Below are positions 61,501 to 64,000 of a stretch of 64,000 nucleotides of DNA, one piece after another. The notes below the pieces were generated by a model. The model was given only the letters and a program-made list of their open reading frames with translations. It was not told the DNA's origin and ran no database searches. The translations under genes and the position numbers were made by a program. The DNA is from JAIOQJ01 sp963718635 (GTDB lineage: Bacteria; Planctomycetota; Planctomycetia; Gemmatales; Gemmataceae), in the NCBI GenBank assembly GCA_963718635.1, contig OY970367.1:868001-932000 (forward strand), written 5' to 3'. Numbering within the stretch: position 1 is the first letter of the stretch; the number at the start of each line of letters is the position of its first letter.

Positions 61501-62181
61501 CTACAGCGCTTGGAAAGTTCCACCGCTCAGAAGTCGCGCGCCTACGCCCGACGTTTCGACTGTCCCGACGGGTTGAAATTGATGGGAGGCCTGGTCATAG
61601 GCGTAGATTTCCCCGGTCTCGATATCGTAAACCCAGCCGTGGAGATTTAGTTTGCCTTGCCGGATGCGATCCGCGACCGCCGGATGCGTCACCAAATTTT
61701 CGAGCTGGACGAGCACGTTTTCGGCAATGCTGGCCGTGAGCAATTCAGCCGGGGTGCAGTCTTGATATTTTTCGAACATGATGCGGCGGGTTGCTTCGGC
61801 ATGATAAAGCCAGCGTGCCACCGTAGGCAGTTCGATCAAGTTTTCCGGATGTAGAAGGCCTTTGACCGCCCCGCAATGGGAATGACCGCAGACAATGATG
61901 TCGCGCACTTGGAGAGCGACGACGGCAAATTCAATCGTGGGCGCTTCACCGCCATTGGATTCACCGAACGGCGGGATGATATTGCCGGCGTTGCGAAGGA
62001 TGAAAAGTTCGCCCGGTTTCGTGCGTGTGATCAGATTGGGATCGATGCGCGAGTCCGAACAGGTGATGAACAGCGTATCGGGGTTTTGACCTCGAGCCAA
62101 ATGCTCGAAGAGGTCTCGCTGCGATCGAAACGTGCTTTCTTGAAAGTGATGAATGCCTTCGACAAGACGATGAATAGGCAT
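61501..62181 (-). CDS. Beta-class carbonic anhydrase
   Basis: Zinc enzyme of 226 residues that interconverts CO2 and bicarbonate in the cytoplasm. ATG 62179-62181 is preceded by AGGAAAACAA. Zinc ligands are C41 in TCSDSR, H100 and C103 in CGHSHCGA; the activating Asp43-Arg45 pair is present, so it should be active. GELFILRNAGN, the family's conserved segment, is also intact. The C-terminal part (LHGWVYDIETGEIYAYD) is the characteristic strand-turn ending of prokaryotic beta enzymes. It lies downstream of the STAS gene on the same strand with a 120-base gap; the neighbourhood suggests, but does not prove, a link to CO2 sensing. Confidence 0.96.
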   Translation of the reverse strand: MPIHRLVEGIHHFQESTFRSQRDLFEHLARGQNPDTLFITCSDSRIDPNLITRTKPGELFILRNAGNIIPPFGESNGGEAPTIEFAVVALQVRDIIVCGHSHCGAVKGLLHPENLIELPTVARWLYHAEATRRIMFEKYQDCTPAELLTASIAENVLVQLENLVTHPAVADRIRQGKLNLHGWVYDIETGEIYAYDQASHQFQPVGTVETSGVGARLLSGGTFQAL

Positions 62182-62301
62182 TTGTTTTCCTAAGTTACCT
62201 GGTCCGAAGACTCATAGCTCTTGAGGCAAGTGCGCTTGGGCGATCGTCGCCTACTCAGTTTGAGGCGAAGCCTCGCTGGAGATTAGCAAAATGTGATCGA
62301 A

Positions 62302-62648
62302 TTACCCCAACGCGGCCAACGCCTCGGCTTCCGTCGGGAAGAGACGAACGGCCCCGGATAGACCGACCACGTTGAAAATGTTCGTCACGGCCGGCTTTGA
62401 ATGCAGAAGGACAGACGGCGTGCATCATTATTCAGCTTTTTGATGGCCACATAAAAGACGCGCAGCCCGGCACTGCTGATGTAATCGAGTTCACCGAGAG
62501 AAAATAAAATTTGACTGGCGCCGGCGTCGATGGCTTCGACGACACGTTTTTCGAAGTCGTCCGCTCCCGTTATGCTCAGGCGACCTTTGAGCCGGAAAAC
62601 GGGCACGCTCCCGTGATGAAACAGTTCGATATCCACAAAATTCCCCAC
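62302..62648 (-). CDS. STAS-domain anti-sigma factor antagonist-like protein, frameshifted
   Basis: 115 residues after repair. The ATG at 62648 begins MGNFVDIELFHHGSVPVFRL, a typical STAS strand-helix opening. The conserved phosphorylation-site region LGELDYISSAGLRVFYVAI has the Ser-Ser-Ala-Gly motif of SpoIIAA/RsbV proteins (the target Ser lies in ISSAG). The raw frame ends early in SFCIQSRP, while the other frame gives LLHSKPAVTNIFNVVGLSG and ends AEALAALG at 62304. Adding a G in GGACAG (62409-62414, plus strand) restores the usual STAS ending. It is divergent from a FHA-GAF-PP2C gene; STAS proteins are the usual substrates of such phosphatases. Confidence 0.85.
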
Positions 62649-62771
62649 TTATTTCGGAGAGGTTTTGTAAGAATACATAATCATTAAGTCGGATGCGAGT
62701 GGATTTCAGACGATTTTATCAACTCTCCCGTTGCTCACTATATTGAGTGCCATCGAGTATTAGAGGGAGAA

Positions 62772-64000
62772 ATGAGCGCCTTAATCATCGTGCAGGGGCC
62801 GCGCAAGGCGAACGAATCCCCTTAATAGCCAAGCGATCGCGGTTTGGCCGCGACCGCGACATGGAGATCTATCTTTCTTCGGACCGCGTCAGCCGGCAAC
62901 ATGCCGCCATTCACTTCGAAGACGACCAGGCGTTCATTGAGGATCTCGGCAGTCGCAACGGCACCTATCTGAATGGAAAGAAGATCGAGAAGCGCGAGCC
63001 GTTGACTCCATCCGATCAGCTGGCGATCGGTGAATTCGTCTTCAGGCTCGCGGGGGCGCCGGCGACAATTCTTGCAACGAAGAAGCCCGAGAGCGATCTG
63101 CACATCCGCGAACAGGTTCATGCAAATTCGACTAACCAAGAGCTTTTCGCACAGAACCCGGTCCAAAAACTGCAAATTGTGCTGGAAATTACCCAAACAT
63201 TGAGCACTTCGACCGAAGTCAATCCCCTTTTGGAAAACTTGCTAGGCAGGCTTTTACACTTATTCCCCAGGGCGGACCGCGGCCTGATCATCCGCTGTGA
63301 GGGCGACAACCTCGTGGTTCGCGCGCAGCAATCGCGACGGGGCGGCACAAACGTCGATTTTTCGTTCAGCCGCACCATCGTCGCGAAATCGCTTGCCGAT
63401 GGTATGGGCATTCTCAGCGACGACCTCGTCAAGGACGACCGCTTTCAAGCTAGTCAGTCGATCCGCGACAGCGAAACGCTTTCCCTTATCTGTGTGCCTC
63501 TGATCGCCAAGGATGGCCGCCGGCTGGGAATCGTGCAGCTCGATCGGATCGGCTCGATCATGCCGTTCCAGATTGAAGACTTGCGCTTACTCACGACGAT
63601 CTGCCTTCAGGTGGCGGTCGTTCTGGAGAACGCGGTGGCCCAAGCCGAGCGATTTCAACATGCGCTGTTGCGCAAGGAATTGTCGATCGCGCGAGATGTG
63701 CAGATGGGCTATTTGCCTACCGACTTTTCGCCGAAGCCGGGCTATCAAATTTTTGCGAGCATTCAGCCGGCCCGCGATGTTTCCGGCGATTTATACGACT
63801 TTATTGCGCTGCCGAGCGGGAAAGTCGCCTTCCTCGTTGGCGACGTATCGGGCAAAGGCTTGCCCGCCGCCATGTTCATGATCGCCGTGCGCACGCTAAG
63901 TCGGCACATGGCGCCGTTGGGCGGCGGCCCGGTCGCTACCGTCACCCGACTCAACCATGCGCTCGCCGCCGACAATCCCGCGATGATGTTCGTGACCCTG
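62772..64000 (+). CDS. FHA-GAF-PP2C (SpoIIE-type) phosphatase, C-terminus beyond window, frameshifted near the start
   Basis: ATG 62772 has GAGGGAGA just upstream and opens MSALIIVQGPRK. The raw frame stops after seven more codons; the other frame continues GERIPLIAKRSRFGRDRDME and into the FHA domain (SSDRVSRQHAAIHFEDDQAF, NGTYLNGKKI). Adding a G to GG at 62807-62808 joins them. A GAF domain (about 150-300; RLLHLFPRADRGLIIRCEGD) precedes the SpoIIE-type PP2C domain, which starts ELSIARDVQMGYLP and shows SGDLYDFIALPSGKVAFLVG, DVSGKGLPAAMFM. The metal Asp residues of GDLYD and GDVSG are intact; the rest is cut at the window end. It likely dephosphorylates a STAS protein, plausibly the divergent neighbour, in a sigma-factor partner switch. 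Confidence 0.92.

Overview
The window comes from a Planctomycetota chromosome, most likely the Gemmataceae or a close relative. Evidence: a PSCyt1/DUF1592-type cytochrome protein, a PVC-type membrane-bound dehydrogenase fused to cytochrome c and a ThuA-like domain, a DUF1501 protein, twin-arginine TIM-barrel proteins, a Ser/Thr protein kinase, BatA/VWA/MoxR genes, and many structured intergenic repeats of the kind that litter these genomes. I see no rRNA, tRNA, CRISPR array, prophage or transposase.

Layout. 1-2.9 kb: 3'-truncated asnS, then two AT-richer hypothetical genes between direct repeats. 2.9-12.7 kb: secreted TIM-barrel protein, secreted unknown, DUF1592 cytochrome protein, Ser/Thr kinase, secreted propeller-like protein, Gfo/Idh/MocA oxidoreductase. 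12.9-18.8 kb: response regulator, very large MASE1-PAS-GAF hybrid histidine kinase and HPt module in one overlapping unit. 18.9-30 kb: HEAT-like secreted protein, DUF6159-like membrane protein, a 144-bp-period palindrome array, DUF202 protein, lipoprotein, dihydrouridine synthase with a zinc-ribbon membrane protein, a hydrolase-fold protein lacking the usual serine, and a PpiC-type isomerase. 30.4-42.2 kb: AhpD-like protein, PVC dehydrogenase, DUF1501, secreted Pro-rich protein between two MITE-like elements, amidohydrolase, small Cys protein, fatty-acid desaturase, second TIM-barrel protein. 42.3-46.9 kb: dnaG-rpoD with a strong promoter and a clean terminator, then a coiled-coil zinc-ribbon protein. 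47.2-57.6 kb: NRDE protein, MoxR ATPase, ABC exporter pair, SGNH hydrolase, VWA protein and BatA-like protein. 58-64 kb: Ski2-like helicase, membrane protein, beta-carbonic anhydrase, STAS protein, and a FHA-GAF-PP2C phosphatase running off the end.

The most important caveat is that 13 genes are interrupted by a one-base frameshift (eight equivalent to one extra base, five to one missing base), many in short homopolymers. In every case the missing domain continues in another frame and the repaired length is a whole number of codons. This pattern suggests uncorrected consensus indels rather than 13 real pseudogenes. I therefore report each such gene over its full repaired span and name the shift position.

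The most unusual non-coding structure is at 22.4-22.75 kb: three palindromes exactly 144 bp apart share the core GGAAATATTTCC but have different, still self-complementary arms. Several other hairpin families show the same compensatory behaviour. No complete new defence or metabolic system is evident. The best functional leads are the palindrome array, the repeat-flanked two-gene cassette, the split MoxR/BatA/VWA module without DUF58, and the divergent STAS/PP2C pair beside a carbonic anhydrase.
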